Shown: positions 21,109 through 30,503, numbered from the stretch's first letter. The stretch is 64,000 nucleotides of DNA from Virgisporangium aurantiacum (GCF_016863635.1 NZ_BOPG01000030.1:62001-126000), one strand, 5' to 3'. Notes: generated by a model from the sequence alone, not told the origin. A program made the numbers and translations.

Positions 21109-23997
21109 GTGGACCCGTTCGTCGGTCGGCGGGACGAGGTGGCCCGGCTGCGGCGGGCCCTCGCCGACGCTCGGGCCGGATCCGGGCTGTTGCTACTGGT
21201 GAGCGGCCCGGCGGGGATCGGCAAGACCCGCCTGGTCGAGGAGCTCACCGACACCACCGACGTCGACGTGTGCTGGGGTGCCGCGACCGACGACGCGGGA
21301 ATGCCGGCGCTGTGGCCGTGGGCGAGGGCGGTCCGGTTCCTGCCGGGGCCGCGCGCCGCGATCGCGGCGCTGCGTTCGGGTCAGCCGCGGACCGGATATG
21401 CGTCGGCCGAGGACGAGGCGGCGGCGACGTTCGTCGCGGAGACCGCGGTGGTGGACGCCCTTGCCGAGCACGCCCGCGCGGCGTCGGGCCTGCTGATCGT
21501 CATCGACAACCTGCAGTGGGCCGACCAGGCCACGCTGCGACTGCTGGGCCGCGTCGCGGCGGAGATCCGCCGGTTGCACCTGCTGGTGATCGCCACCGTC
21601 CGGAACGGGCCGGATCGGCTGCCGATTCCGCCGCCTCCCACCGGTACCGAGGTGGTGAGCCTCGAACCGCTCGGGCCGGACGACTCGATCGCGTTGCTGG
21701 TGAGCGCCGTCCCGGAAGCGGACCCGGCGGCGCTGCGCCACGCGGCCGACCTGTCCGGCGGCAGCCCGCTCTACCTGCGGACCCTCAGCCGGGTCGCCGC
21801 CGATCAGCTCCGCGGCCGGGTGACGTGGGACGACACCGTCGGTGCGGCTCCGCAACTGCGGCACCTCGTCGCCGCGGCCATGCACGCCGCCGGCCCGGCC
21901 GCCGCCCGCGCGGTGGAGGCGTTCAGCGTTCTGGGTCCGGCCGCGGACGCCGCGATGATCGCCGGACTCCTCGGTACGGAACCGGTCGAGGTCACCGTCG
22001 AACGCCTGATGCCCGCCGTTCCGGCCGGTCTGATCGAAGGCCCGGCCGCCGGTGACAACCGGATCCGCTTTGCCCACGAACTCGTCCGCGACGTCGTGTA
22101 CGCCGCCGTGTCGCCGACGCGCCGGGCGGCGCTGCACCGCCGTGCCGCGGAGATTCTCCAGCCGCTCGCGGTGGCCCGCGCCGACCGGGCGGGCGCGGTC
22201 GCCCGGCACTGGGCCCGCTGCGGTGAGCCCGGCCGCGCGGTCACGTGGGCGGTGGCCGCCGCGCGCGCGGCACTCGCCGCGGCCGCCTTCGACGACGCCA
22301 TCCCGTATCTGGACGTCGCGCTCGCCGGCCTGGACGCCGGCCTGGACGCCGGTCCGGACGCCGGCATGGACGCCGGCATGGACGCCGGCATGGACGCCGG
22401 CCCGGAAGCCGGTCCCGAACAAGCCGACCGTGCCGAGTTGCTTCTCGATCTTGCCCGGGCGCAGTACCTGACCGGTCGGATCCGGGAAAGCGTCGCCACC
22501 TGCCGGCGTGCGGCGGAGGAGGGGGAGCGGACCGGTCGGGCCGGGATCGTCGCCAGATCCGCGATCGTCGTGCAGGGCATCGGCGACCCCGACATCAACG
22601 TCGCGCTCGCCGACCTGTGCCGCCGCGCGCTGGCGCCGCCGGACGGCGACGAGCCGGCGCCGGAACTGCGCGTCCGGGTCCAGGCGCAGTTGGCGTGCGC
22701 GCTGCTGGAGACCGGTGACCTCGACGAGGCGGGCACCTGGTCGACGGTCGCGCTCGACGCGGCCGCCGCGGGCGGCGACCCGAACGCGGAACTGGATGCG
22801 ATCCGGGCGCGGGCCGCCGTCGTCTGGCAGCCGGGCGCCGGCGCGGAGGTGTCGAGCCTCGGCGAGCGGGCGATCGCCCTCGCGGAGGTGACCGGGCGGC
22901 CGTTGGCGAAGCTGTGGGCGCATGTGTGGCGATCCGACGCCGCCATGCACCGGGCGGACCTGGCGGCCGCGCAGGAGGAGATCGCGGCCCTGCAGGCCCT
23001 GGCCGACCGCACCGACCTGCCCCTCGTGCGGTGGCATGCGCTGCGGCGCAACGCCTCGATGGCCGGGCTCTTCGGTGACTTCGCCGGGTGCCGGCGGCTG
23101 GCGGCGAAGGCGGAGCGGGTCGCCGGAGGCTGGCAGGACCCGTCGGTGCGGTACACCCACCTCGCGCAGGCGGTGAACCTCGCGCTGCTGCGTCGGGATC
23201 CCGCGGACCTGCCCGACGACTGGGCCGATCACCTCGACGACGTCGAGCGCTACCCGCCGGTCGCCCGCGCGGTCCTCGCGGCCGCCCTCCTCGTGGCCGG
23301 GCGCCGCGACGAGGCGTGGGGGCTCTATCAAACCGTGGCCTCCGCCGTGGCGGCCATGCGTCACGGCTACCTCGACGTGGCCGCCCTGGCGTTCCTGCCC
23401 GACCTCGCCGTCGGCCTCGACGATGCCGCCGGCTGCCACACCGTCCGGGATCTCGTCACGCGGACGTACGGGCCGACCGTGGCCGTCGGCGCCGGGACGG
23501 TGTTCTACCGCGGCTCCGTCGCGCGGATCGTGGGCGAGCTCGACGTCGGTTGCGGCGACCCGGCGGCCGCGGTGCCGCACTTCGAGGACGGGCTGCGGGT
23601 CGACGCCCGGCTGGGCGCCAGGCCCTACCTCGCGCGCGGGCGGATGGGCCTGGCCGGCGCGTTGATGGACACCGGTGACCTGCCGGCGGCGACGCGAGCG
23701 CTGCGGGCGGCCGCCGGCGAGGCGCGCCGCCTGGACATGCCGGGGCTCCTGGCCACGGCGGGCCGGCTCACCGACCGGCTTGCCGCGCTCAAGACCCACG
23801 TCGTGGACCCGCTCTCCGCGCGCGAACGGGAGGTCGTCACGCTCGTCGCCCGGGCGCTACCCAACCGCGAGATCGCGCGCATCCTCGTGCTCTCCGAACG
23901 GACGGTCGAGAGCCACGTCCGCCGGATCCTCGCCAAGACACAGCTCGGCTCGCGGGCCGAACTCATCCGCTGGCACCTGGAGAACACGCACCGGTGA
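21109..23997 (+). CDS. Large ATP-binding LuxR family (LAL) regulator
   Basis: A 962-aa LAL/MalT-type regulator. VSGPAGIGKTR (Walker A, 33-40) and LLIVIDNLQWADQ (Walker B) form a STAND-like AAA domain; a long helical TPR-like region follows; the last 65 residues are a LuxR helix-turn-helix (LSAREREVVTLVARALPNR, then ILVLSERTVESHVRRIL). Residues 408-435 are seven tandem x-D/E-A-G tetrapeptides from a 12-base DNA repeat, probably a flexible hinge. GTG 21109 is chosen because a GATACT box lies six bases upstream. It is divergent from the AbfB-ricin pair and upstream of a GH3 gene; either could be its target. Confidence 0.85.
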   Translation: MDPFVGRRDEVARLRRALADARAGSGLLLLVSGPAGIGKTRLVEELTDTTDVDVCWGAATDDAGMPALWPWARAVRFLPGPRAAIAALRSGQPRTGYASAEDEAAATFVAETAVVDALAEHARAASGLLIVIDNLQWADQATLRLLGRVAAEIRRLHLLVIATVRNGPDRLPIPPPPTGTEVVSLEPLGPDDSIALLVSAVPEADPAALRHAADLSGGSPLYLRTLSRVAADQLRGRVTWDDTVGAAPQLRHLVAAAMHAAGPAAARAVEAFSVLGPAADAAMIAGLLGTEPVEVTVERLMPAVPAGLIEGPAAGDNRIRFAHELVRDVVYAAVSPTRRAALHRRAAEILQPLAVARADRAGAVARHWARCGEPGRAVTWAVAAARAALAAAAFDDAIPYLDVALAGLDAGLDAGPDAGMDAGMDAGMDAGPEAGPEQADRAELLLDLARAQYLTGRIRESVATCRRAAEEGERTGRAGIVARSAIVVQGIGDPDINVALADLCRRALAPPDGDEPAPELRVRVQAQLACALLETGDLDEAGTWSTVALDAAAAGGDPNAELDAIRARAAVVWQPGAGAEVSSLGERAIALAEVTGRPLAKLWAHVWRSDAAMHRADLAAAQEEIAALQALADRTDLPLVRWHALRRNASMAGLFGDFAGCRRLAAKAERVAGGWQDPSVRYTHLAQAVNLALLRRDPADLPDDWADHLDDVERYPPVARAVLAAALLVAGRRDEAWGLYQTVASAVAAMRHGYLDVAALAFLPDLAVGLDDAAGCHTVRDLVTRTYGPTVAVGAGTVFYRGSVARIVGELDVGCGDPAAAVPHFEDGLRVDARLGARPYLARGRMGLAGALMDTGDLPAATRALRAAAGEARRLDMPGLLATAGRLTDRLAALKTHVVDPLSAREREVVTLVARALPNREIARILVLSERTVESHVRRILAKTQLGSRAELIRWHLENTHR
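22330..22413 (+). repeat. 12-base coding minisatellite in the LAL gene
   Basis: Seven in-frame copies of NNGGACGCCGGN coding for (L/P/M)-D/E-A-G. Copies four to six are identical (ATGGACGCCGGC). Such arrays can gain or lose units without breaking the frame. Confidence 0.85.
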
Positions 23998-24099
23998 CCG
24001 GCCGCGCCGGGTGTTCGTCGGATTCACGTCGATGATGCCGATTGGCAGATCCAGCACAGGATTCACGCTTCCATTGACGCTGGTCATCGCGATCTCTAA

Positions 24100-24123
24100 G
24101 CTTCGCGCATCGAAGCGGTTCGA
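24100..24123. promoter_or_regulatory. Overlapping inverted repeats upstream of GH3 gene
   Basis: GCTTCG (24100-24105) pairs with CGAAGC (24111-24116), and TCGAA (24110-24114) pairs with TTCGA (24119-24123). They lie 58-81 bases before the GH3 start and could be a repressor site for a sugar-responsive regulator. The remaining bases of the 183-base gap show nothing else. Confidence 0.35.
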
Positions 24124-24180
24124 CGCCTCCCCACGCTTCGCCCGCCGTTTTGTGAGTTCGCGGTGCCGTGAGGAGAAGTC

Positions 24181-27123
24181 GTGGGACGAGTGCGTGTTGC
24201 GACCGTGCTTGTGCTGGCGTTGCTCGCGTCCCTGGGCGTGTCGGCCCGGGCCGCCGCGGCGCCGGCCTATCCGTTCCAGAACCCGCGCCTGCCGGTCGCC
24301 GTCCGGGTCGACGACCTCCTCGACCGGCTGACGCTCGACGAGAAGCTGTTGCTGCTGCACCAGAGCCAGTCGGCCATCCCGCGGCTGGGGATCCCGTACT
24401 TCAAGAACGGTACCGAGGCGCTGCACGGCGTCGGCTGGTCGAACAGCTACACCGACAACTGGAACCAGGTGCTCGCCGAGGGTACGGTCTTCCCCCAGGC
24501 GGTCGGCCTCGCCAGCACCTGGGATCCGGCGCTCATCAGGAAGGTCGGCGCGGCCGTCGGCGACGAGGTGCGCGGGTACAACTCGATCGACCCGGTGGTG
24601 TGGGGGACCCAGGTGTGGGCCCCGGTGGTGAACCTCCTGCGCGACCCGCGGTGGGGCCGCAACGAGGAGGGCTACTCGGAGGACCCGCTGCTGACCGGCG
24701 CCATCTCCACCGCCTACGGCAAGGGACTGCAGGGGGACCACCCCGTCTACCTGAAGACCGCACCGGTGCTCAAGCACTACCTCGCCTACAACAACGAGAC
24801 GAACCGGCACACCAACTCGTCGAACCTGCCGCCACGGGTGAAGCACGAGTACGACGAGGCCGCGTTCCGGCCGGCGATCGCGGCCAACGCCGCAACCGGC
24901 GTGATGGGCTCGTACAACCTGGTCAACGGCCGCCCCACGCACGTCGACGCGGAACTGTACGCCACCGTCCGGTCGTGGACGAACAAGGAGCTGTACAACG
25001 TCAGCGACGCGTTCGGGCCGCAGGCGATCCGCGACCCCCAGCACTACTACGACACGTTGGACCAGGCCTATGCGGCGATGCTCCGGGCCGGTCTCGACAG
25101 CTTCACCATCGACGGCAGCGACAGCGCGCCGATGGTCGCCGAGCTGAAGTCCGCTCTGGCCAAGGGATTGCTCACCGAGGCCGACGTGGACCGGTCGGTG
25201 CGGCGGGCGTTGACGATCCGGATCCGGCTCGGCCAGCTCGACCCGGACGGCGGCCCGTACGGGCGGATCGGCGCCGACGTCATCGACAGCCCCGCCCACC
25301 GCGCCCTGAACCGGAAGACCGCCGCGGCGGCGATGGTCCTGCTGAAGAACAAGACCCTTCCATTGGACGCGGCCCGCACGAAGAAGATCGCGGTGATCGG
25401 ACCGTTGCACGACCAACTGTTCAGCGACTGGTACGGCGGGAACATGCCGTACCAGGTGACCCCGCTCGACGGCATCAGGGAACGAGTCGGCGGACAAGGT
25501 GCGGTGACCGGCGTCGAAGGGCTGGACCGCGTCACCTTCCGGGACACCACGACCGGCCGCTACCTGACCGCGACCGGCACCGGCGGCGGCGACAACATCG
25601 TCGGGACGACCGCGCCGAGCCCCGCGTCACGGTGGGACGTCAACGACTGGATGGGCGACTACTCGACGCTGCGCAACGCCGACAACGGCCGTTACCTCAC
25701 GGGGAACTTCGGGCCCTTCACCACCTCGTCGGAGCGGCCCACGGGCTGGTTCGTGCAGCAGCAGTTCCGGTTCGAGGCGCAGGCCGACGGCACCTACCTC
25801 ATCGAGTACGTGGGGTACGAGACGCACGAGAGCTGGTACCCGTTCCGGGAGAACTTCGTGACGGTCACCGCCGACGGCACCGTCGGCACCGGCACGCGCG
25901 CACAGGCGTCCCGTTTCGCCCGTGACGTCGTCACCGACGGAGCCGCCGGCGCGGCCGCCGCCGCGCGCGGTGCGGACGCCGCGGTGGTCGTGGTCGGCAG
26001 CAACCCGTTCATCTACGGCCGGGAGAACCACGACCGCGCGAACACCGACCTCGGCGCGAGCCAGCAGGCCCTCATCGCCGCGGTCACCGCGGCGAACCCG
26101 AACACCGTCGTGGTGCTCGAGGACAGCTATCCGACCACAATGGACAGTCAGCCGGACACGCTCCTGTGGACCACCCACGCCGGATCGGAGACCGGGCACG
26201 CGCTCGCCGACGTCCTCTTCGGTGACCACAACCCGAGCGGCCGGCTCACCCAGACCTGGTACCGCTCCACCGCCGACCTGCCACCGGACCTGTTCAACTA
26301 CGACATCATCAGCTCCGGACAGACCTACCTCTACAACCGGAGCGAGCCGCTCTACGCCTTCGGCCACGGCCTGTCCTACGCCACGTTCCGGTATTCGGAC
26401 ATCCGCGCCCGTACGGCCGGCGGCACGGTGACGGTCGACGTCGACGTGACGAACATCGGCCGGCGGGCCGGCGACGAGGTCGTGCAGCTCTACACGCACC
26501 AACGCACGTCCCGGGATCCGGTGCCGCTCAAGCAGCTCCGGGCCTTCGAGAAGGTGACGCTCAAACCCGGCCGGACGACGACGGTGCGGTTCACGGTGCC
26601 GGTCGCCGACCTCGCGCACTGGGACGTGACCCGCAGCCGGTGGGTCGTGGAGGCATCCGACTACGAGCTGCTCGTCGGCGCCTCGTCGGACGACATCCGG
26701 CAACGCGCCACCGTGCGCGTCGCCGGCGAGAAGATCCCACCCCGGGACCTGTCCCGGCCCACCCGCGCCGAGAACTTCGACGGATACGCCGGCGTACGGC
26801 TCGTCGACGAAAGCAAAATCACGGGGACGGCCGTGAGCGCGACCGCGCCGGGCGCCTGGATCCGGTTCGCCGGTGCCGACCTCGGCCGCCGGACGGGCAC
26901 GTTCACCGCCACCACGGCCAAGGCCACCCCGGGCGCCGGCACGATCGAGATCCGCCTCGACTCCCCGACCGGACGCCTCGTCGGGACGGCCACCGTCGCC
27001 AGCACCTCCGACGTGTACACGTACGCCACCGCCACCGCACCCCTGACCGGCGCGACCGGCGCCCACGACGTCTACCTCGTGCTCGGCCCGGACCTCCGGC
27101 TCGCGACGTTCTCGATCACCTGA
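24181..27123 (+). CDS. Secreted glycoside hydrolase family 3 enzyme with beta-trefoil insert and C-terminal CBM
   Basis: A 980-aa secreted enzyme with a signal peptide (about 1-27). The GH3 barrel carries NLLRDPRWGRNEEGYSEDP, LKHYLAYNNE and the nucleophile Asp276 in LYNVSDAFG. Between the barrel and the second sandwich domain (about 445-580) sits a fascin-like beta-trefoil (VTFRDTTTGRYLTATGTGGG ... YLTGNFGPF). The alpha/beta sandwich (VVVVGSNPFIYGRENHDR) and fibronectin III-like domain (YAFGHGLSYATFRYS) follow. The last 130 residues resemble CBM6. It probably acts as a beta-xylosidase or glucosidase on plant polysaccharide; exact specificity is open. GTG start with AGGAGAAGTC upstream. Confidence 0.85.
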   Translation: MGRVRVATVLVLALLASLGVSARAAAAPAYPFQNPRLPVAVRVDDLLDRLTLDEKLLLLHQSQSAIPRLGIPYFKNGTEALHGVGWSNSYTDNWNQVLAEGTVFPQAVGLASTWDPALIRKVGAAVGDEVRGYNSIDPVVWGTQVWAPVVNLLRDPRWGRNEEGYSEDPLLTGAISTAYGKGLQGDHPVYLKTAPVLKHYLAYNNETNRHTNSSNLPPRVKHEYDEAAFRPAIAANAATGVMGSYNLVNGRPTHVDAELYATVRSWTNKELYNVSDAFGPQAIRDPQHYYDTLDQAYAAMLRAGLDSFTIDGSDSAPMVAELKSALAKGLLTEADVDRSVRRALTIRIRLGQLDPDGGPYGRIGADVIDSPAHRALNRKTAAAAMVLLKNKTLPLDAARTKKIAVIGPLHDQLFSDWYGGNMPYQVTPLDGIRERVGGQGAVTGVEGLDRVTFRDTTTGRYLTATGTGGGDNIVGTTAPSPASRWDVNDWMGDYSTLRNADNGRYLTGNFGPFTTSSERPTGWFVQQQFRFEAQADGTYLIEYVGYETHESWYPFRENFVTVTADGTVGTGTRAQASRFARDVVTDGAAGAAAAARGADAAVVVVGSNPFIYGRENHDRANTDLGASQQALIAAVTAANPNTVVVLEDSYPTTMDSQPDTLLWTTHAGSETGHALADVLFGDHNPSGRLTQTWYRSTADLPPDLFNYDIISSGQTYLYNRSEPLYAFGHGLSYATFRYSDIRARTAGGTVTVDVDVTNIGRRAGDEVVQLYTHQRTSRDPVPLKQLRAFEKVTLKPGRTTTVRFTVPVADLAHWDVTRSRWVVEASDYELLVGASSDDIRQRATVRVAGEKIPPRDLSRPTRAENFDGYAGVRLVDESKITGTAVSATAPGAWIRFAGADLGRRTGTFTATTAKATPGAGTIEIRLDSPTGRLVGTATVASTSDVYTYATATAPLTGATGAHDVYLVLGPDLRLATFSIT

Positions 27124-27127
27124 CGGG

Positions 27128-28090
27128 CTACCCGGGGTCGCCGGCCTCAGCGGTGGTCTGGATCAGGCGGTCGCCGTCGGGGCTGCGGTAGTAGAGGACC
27201 GATCGGCCGGCGCGGCGGCGGCGCACGAGTCGGGCGTCCAGAAGGATTTTGAGGTGGTTGCCCACCGCGCCGAGGGCGAACCCGGTGACCGACACCAGAT
27301 GCGTGGTGCTCATCGGGTTGTCCAGCAGGATGAGCACCGTCGCGCGGGCGGGGCCGATGAGGCGGCGGAGGGCGTCGGGCGCGGTGGGGCGGCCCTCGGC
27401 CAGCAGGCCGGTGCACGGGTAGACCACGGAGTACCGGTGCGGTTCCCGGAACCCTACCCAGCCGCGAGCGCTGGTGGTGGGGATGAACAGCAGGTGCCCG
27501 TCGGTGAGGTCGTGCGGGGGATAGTCGTAGGTGTTGATCTGCAGGCGTCCCTCGCCGAGCCAGCGCATGTTGGGCCGCATGTCGTCCAGGGCGGCCGCCC
27601 ACCCGCTGGTGCTCAGCCGCCGGGTGCGGGCGATGATGTCGGCCTCGAAGGCCCGCTCGCGGCGCTGCCAGTCGGGTTCGACGGCCTCGGTCCACACCCA
27701 GTCGAGCACGGCGGCTATCCGGTCGGCCAGGTCCGGCACCTCCAACGCGGGGTCCTCGCCGGCGAGGTCGGCCCGCAGCGCGGCGGCCGACATGGTGCGG
27801 ATGCGGCGCATCTCGTCGTCGTAGGTCCGCTCGTCGTCGGCCGGCGGGGCGCAGAGGAAGTCGGCCAGCCAGGTGGGGAGCAGGGCGCTCTTCAGGAACG
27901 CGCGGCCGATTGGGTCGTCGTCCATGCGGGCCCGGAACGCGGCCCGCAGCGGCCCCGGACGGGCCAGCTGGCCGGGACGGTGCGGGCGCAGGTCGGCGAG
28001 CATGCCCATCATCGCGATCGTCTCGGCCAGCGCCGACACGCGGAACCGGCTGCTGGCGAGGACGTCCGCGTCGATCAGCCAGATGCCCAC
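27128..28090 (-). CDS. ArsR-type helix-turn-helix regulator with large N-terminal domain (DUF5937-like)
   Basis: A 320-aa regulator. The last 75 residues form a winged helix: LDNPMSTTHLVSVTGFALGAVGNHLKILLDARLV, then RRRAGRSVLYYRSPDG. The first 230 residues are a helical sensor-like domain with several Trp and no metal-binding cysteine pair. This layout is common in actinobacterial ArsR-like proteins with a DUF5937 region. The target is unknown. It is followed convergently by the GH3 gene with a four-base gap and has the SnoaL-like gene just upstream in the same direction, 28 bases away. Confidence 0.7.
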   Translation of the reverse strand: MGIWLIDADVLASSRFRVSALAETIAMMGMLADLRPHRPGQLARPGPLRAAFRARMDDDPIGRAFLKSALLPTWLADFLCAPPADDERTYDDEMRRIRTMSAAALRADLAGEDPALEVPDLADRIAAVLDWVWTEAVEPDWQRRERAFEADIIARTRRLSTSGWAAALDDMRPNMRWLGEGRLQINTYDYPPHDLTDGHLLFIPTTSARGWVGFREPHRYSVVYPCTGLLAEGRPTAPDALRRLIGPARATVLILLDNPMSTTHLVSVTGFALGAVGNHLKILLDARLVRRRRAGRSVLYYRSPDGDRLIQTTAEAGDPG

Positions 28091-28118
28091 GTTTCGCCTC
28101 CGCGCGAAACCCTATCCC

Positions 28119-28547
28119 TTACGCCGTGACCGCCGACGCGAAACACTTCGCGCCACGCTGCGTGTCCATGTACTCGCGGACCCGCCGGATCCGGCCCGCG
28201 TGCAGTTCGAAGATGAAGCAGTACTCGTTGTCGTAGCGGCCGCCGTTCGCGAGCGTGGCCCGCAGCCGCGTCTCCACGACGACGGTGTCGCCGTCGGCGT
28301 AGACGCCGCCGAAGTCGACCCGCACGTCGTCGACGAAGACGGTGCCGAACTCCTCGGTCAGGAACCGCACGATGCGGTCGCGCCCGACGAGGTGGTGGGT
28401 TCCGTCGAGGGCGCGGGCGGTGGCGTTGTCGGCGGGGGCGAGCCATTCGGCGTCGGGGGCGAAGACATCGCGGACCAGGTGCGGGTCCCGCGTGGCGAAG
28501 ACCTTCCACGCGTTGAGGACGAGGTGCTTGTTCGACGCCGACGTCAT
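28119..28547 (-). CDS. SnoaL/ketosteroid-isomerase-like (NTF2-fold) protein
   Basis: A 142-aa cone-fold protein: HLVLNAWKVFATRDPHLVRDVFAPDAEWLAP at the start, then DTVVVETRLRATLANG and YNDEYCFIFE-type strands ending RRVREYMDTQ. The family includes small isomerases and many uncharacterised proteins; the Asp/His pair needed for catalysis cannot be assigned with confidence. GGGAGGTCACC precedes the ATG. It lies upstream of the ArsR-type regulator and may form a two-gene unit with it. No polyketide genes are nearby, so a role in natural-product cyclisation is not indicated. Confidence 0.75.
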   Translation of the reverse strand: MTSASNKHLVLNAWKVFATRDPHLVRDVFAPDAEWLAPADNATARALDGTHHLVGRDRIVRFLTEEFGTVFVDDVRVDFGGVYADGDTVVVETRLRATLANGGRYDNEYCFIFELHAGRIRRVREYMDTQRGAKCFASAVTA

Positions 28548-28599
28548 GCGGTGACCTCCCGTAGCTCCGGATGTGCCGGAATTCTCGCGGGGGTCGCCG

Positions 28600-28631
28600 G
28601 GTGGGTCTGGCCACATCCGGCCAGACCCACC
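28600..28631 (-). terminator. Hairpin terminator after BNR-repeat protein gene
   Basis: GGTGGGTCTGGCC (28600-28612), loop ACATCC, then its exact complement at 28619-28631, 11 bases beyond the stop of the minus-strand gene. Thirteen base pairs, no T run. Confidence 0.75.
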
Positions 28632-28642
28632 GCTCGTGATCG

Positions 28643-30409
28643 TCAGTGGAGGGCGTTCAGGGTTTGGGTGTAGACGTCCTGGTTGGGGGCGGTGACACCC
28701 GGTCGGCCGCGGAAGTCCGTCCAGCAGGGGTGGATCCGCAGGTCGACGCCCATCGCGATGGCCGAGTAGTCGCCGATGAACACGCCCTGGAGCTCGTTGC
28801 CGTCCTCGTCGAAGCCGACGAACTGGATCCGCGGGTCCGACGTCTGCGTGGTGATCCGGCGCACCGGCGCGCCGCCGACGCCCCGTCCCCAGCCCACCGA
28901 GTAGGCGTAGTCGAGGCCGACGCCGCGGGGGTCGTACCTGCGGGTGTAGTACGAGACCGCCACCCGGCCGGCGAAGGCCGCGACGGCGGGGAACACCTCG
29001 TCCTGCGCCGAGCCCACCCGCAGCGGCTCGCTCCAGCCGGTGCTGCCCTTGCGGGAGCCGACCACGAACACGTCGCCGTTGGTGCGCACGGAGCCCTCGT
29101 CGTCGTAGACGCCGTTGCGGTCGTCGGCCCAGGTGATCCAGAGCCGGTCGGTGAGCCAGTCGTAGGCCATCAGCGGGTAGCTGTTGAGCCGGAAGTTCTC
29201 GCCGGTGAGGGTCTCGGGGAAGTCGAAGTCGAGCGCGACCTCCTCGTTGCGGAACGTTCGGCCGCCGTCGCGGGACGTGGCCACCACGACCGCGTCGTGA
29301 TCCTCGGGCGCGTCGCACGCAACGGTCTCGCACACCGATGCCTCGTACGCGACGTACAGCGTGCCGTCGCGGCCGACCTGCGGGTTGGAGCCCTGGTCGA
29401 ACGGGGTGATCCCGCCCGCGAAGCCGGTCAGGGCCGGCGCGACCCGGCGCGCCTCCGACCAGGTGCGGCCGAAGTCGGTGGACTTCTTCATGACGATCGG
29501 GGACTCGAGGTACCCGCCCTCGGCGTCGAAGGTGAACTTCGTCCAGGTGACGTAGACCGTGCCGGTCCTCGGGTCGGCCGCGATCCACTCCTTGTCGTTG
29601 AACACCAGCGTCGGCGTGGGAGTTCCGGCGGCCGTCACGCCGTCGAGCTGGAGGACCGACGGCTCGCCCCACGTGCGTCCACCATCACGTGACACCGAGA
29701 CGGCGAGCCCGCTGGCCTGTTGCGACCCGTCGGTCGGCACCGTGCGGCTGAACACCAGGTTGGCGTAGTAGACGGTGTTGTGCGGCCCGAACGAGATGGC
29801 CGGGTCGCCCGCACTGTCCATGTAGGACAGTGCGCCGGTGGCGCCGGTCTGGAACGTCAGGTGCGGCAACTGGACGTCGATCCAGGTGGCGCCGCCGTCG
29901 AAGGACGTGTACGCCCAGCCGGAGCCGTCGTTGCGGTTCTCCCGTGCGTTGAACACCCGGTAGTCGTTGCTGCCGGCCACCAGGTTGCGCGGGTTGATCG
30001 GGTTGACCGCGATCGTCGTCTCGTTCTGGGCGGCGCTGCAGCCCTGCTGGCTGCCGGCCTGCACGATCGTGTCACCGATGATCGTGTTCACGTTCGGGGC
30101 CGGGTTGCGGTACGGGTTCGGCCGGCCGATGAACTGCTGGCACAGCGCCGACTGGGTCGGCTCCGGGCCGCTCTCGCCTTCCTCCTCCTCGGCGAGCTTC
30201 TCCTTGAGCAGCTCGTTGGGCACGATGTGGTCGGGTTCCGCGGCCCGCGCCCGCGCCGCGCCGGTGGCGCGCCGCGGGTCGGTCGGGTCGGGCCGGTCGG
30301 CGGCCCCGCCGGGTTGTGCCGGGACCGGTGACGCGGTGAGCACCAGTGCGGCGAGCGTCGCCGCGGCGACGAACGCGGTGCCGCCTGGGCTGCGAAGGTA
30401 GCGGATCAC
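28643..30409 (-). CDS. Secreted sialidase-superfamily (BNR/Asp-box) beta-propeller protein
   Basis: A 588-aa exported protein with a signal peptide (about 1-31, ending PVPAQ) and a charged, Glu-rich linker. The rest is a beta-propeller with Asp-box motifs SFDGGATW, SRDGGRTWG, STDFGRTW and SRDGGRTF. The sialidase active-site Arg triad is not evident, so sialidase activity is doubtful and a binding or other hydrolase role is possible. GTG 30409 has AGGAGG upstream. The 13 to 14-base arms flanking this site would put ribosome site and start codon in the loop of a stable RNA hairpin (30389-30448). A terminator follows the gene. Confidence 0.75.
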   Translation of the reverse strand: MIRYLRSPGGTAFVAAATLAALVLTASPVPAQPGGAADRPDPTDPRRATGAARARAAEPDHIVPNELLKEKLAEEEEGESGPEPTQSALCQQFIGRPNPYRNPAPNVNTIIGDTIVQAGSQQGCSAAQNETTIAVNPINPRNLVAGSNDYRVFNARENRNDGSGWAYTSFDGGATWIDVQLPHLTFQTGATGALSYMDSAGDPAISFGPHNTVYYANLVFSRTVPTDGSQQASGLAVSVSRDGGRTWGEPSVLQLDGVTAAGTPTPTLVFNDKEWIAADPRTGTVYVTWTKFTFDAEGGYLESPIVMKKSTDFGRTWSEARRVAPALTGFAGGITPFDQGSNPQVGRDGTLYVAYEASVCETVACDAPEDHDAVVVATSRDGGRTFRNEEVALDFDFPETLTGENFRLNSYPLMAYDWLTDRLWITWADDRNGVYDDEGSVRTNGDVFVVGSRKGSTGWSEPLRVGSAQDEVFPAVAAFAGRVAVSYYTRRYDPRGVGLDYAYSVGWGRGVGGAPVRRITTQTSDPRIQFVGFDEDGNELQGVFIGDYSAIAMGVDLRIHPCWTDFRGRPGVTAPNQDVYTQTLNALH

Positions 30410-30448
30410 CTGGACCTCCTCGTCGTGGACGGTGGCTACCTTCGCAGC
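30389..30448 (-). promoter_or_regulatory. Hairpin enclosing ribosome site and start codon of the BNR-repeat gene
   Basis: CTGCGAAGGTAGC (30390-30402) and its exact complement GCTACCTTCGCAG (30435-30447) extend to 14 pairs with one G-C on the outside. In the minus-strand mRNA the 32-base loop contains GAGGAGG and the GTG start, and the 3' arm is the first coding codons. Confidence 0.6.
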
Positions 30449-30503
30449 AGACTCCGGATCCGTGTCGATCGATACCCTCGCCGGACCCTTGACCGGTCAG
30501 GCC

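Noticed and set aside
22330..22413. Possible CRISPR-like array
   Set aside because: Units of 12 bases without spacers, in frame inside a gene; this is a coding minisatellite.
21193..23799. 868-codon open frame on the minus strand opposite the LAL gene
   Set aside because: Composition (Arg/Gly/His/Pro-rich, no domain) is that of a frame opposite a GC-rich gene; the plus-strand protein has complete domains.
28643..30409. Active sialidase
   Set aside because: Asp boxes are present but I could not find the Arg triad and Tyr/Glu nucleophile pair, so only the fold is called.
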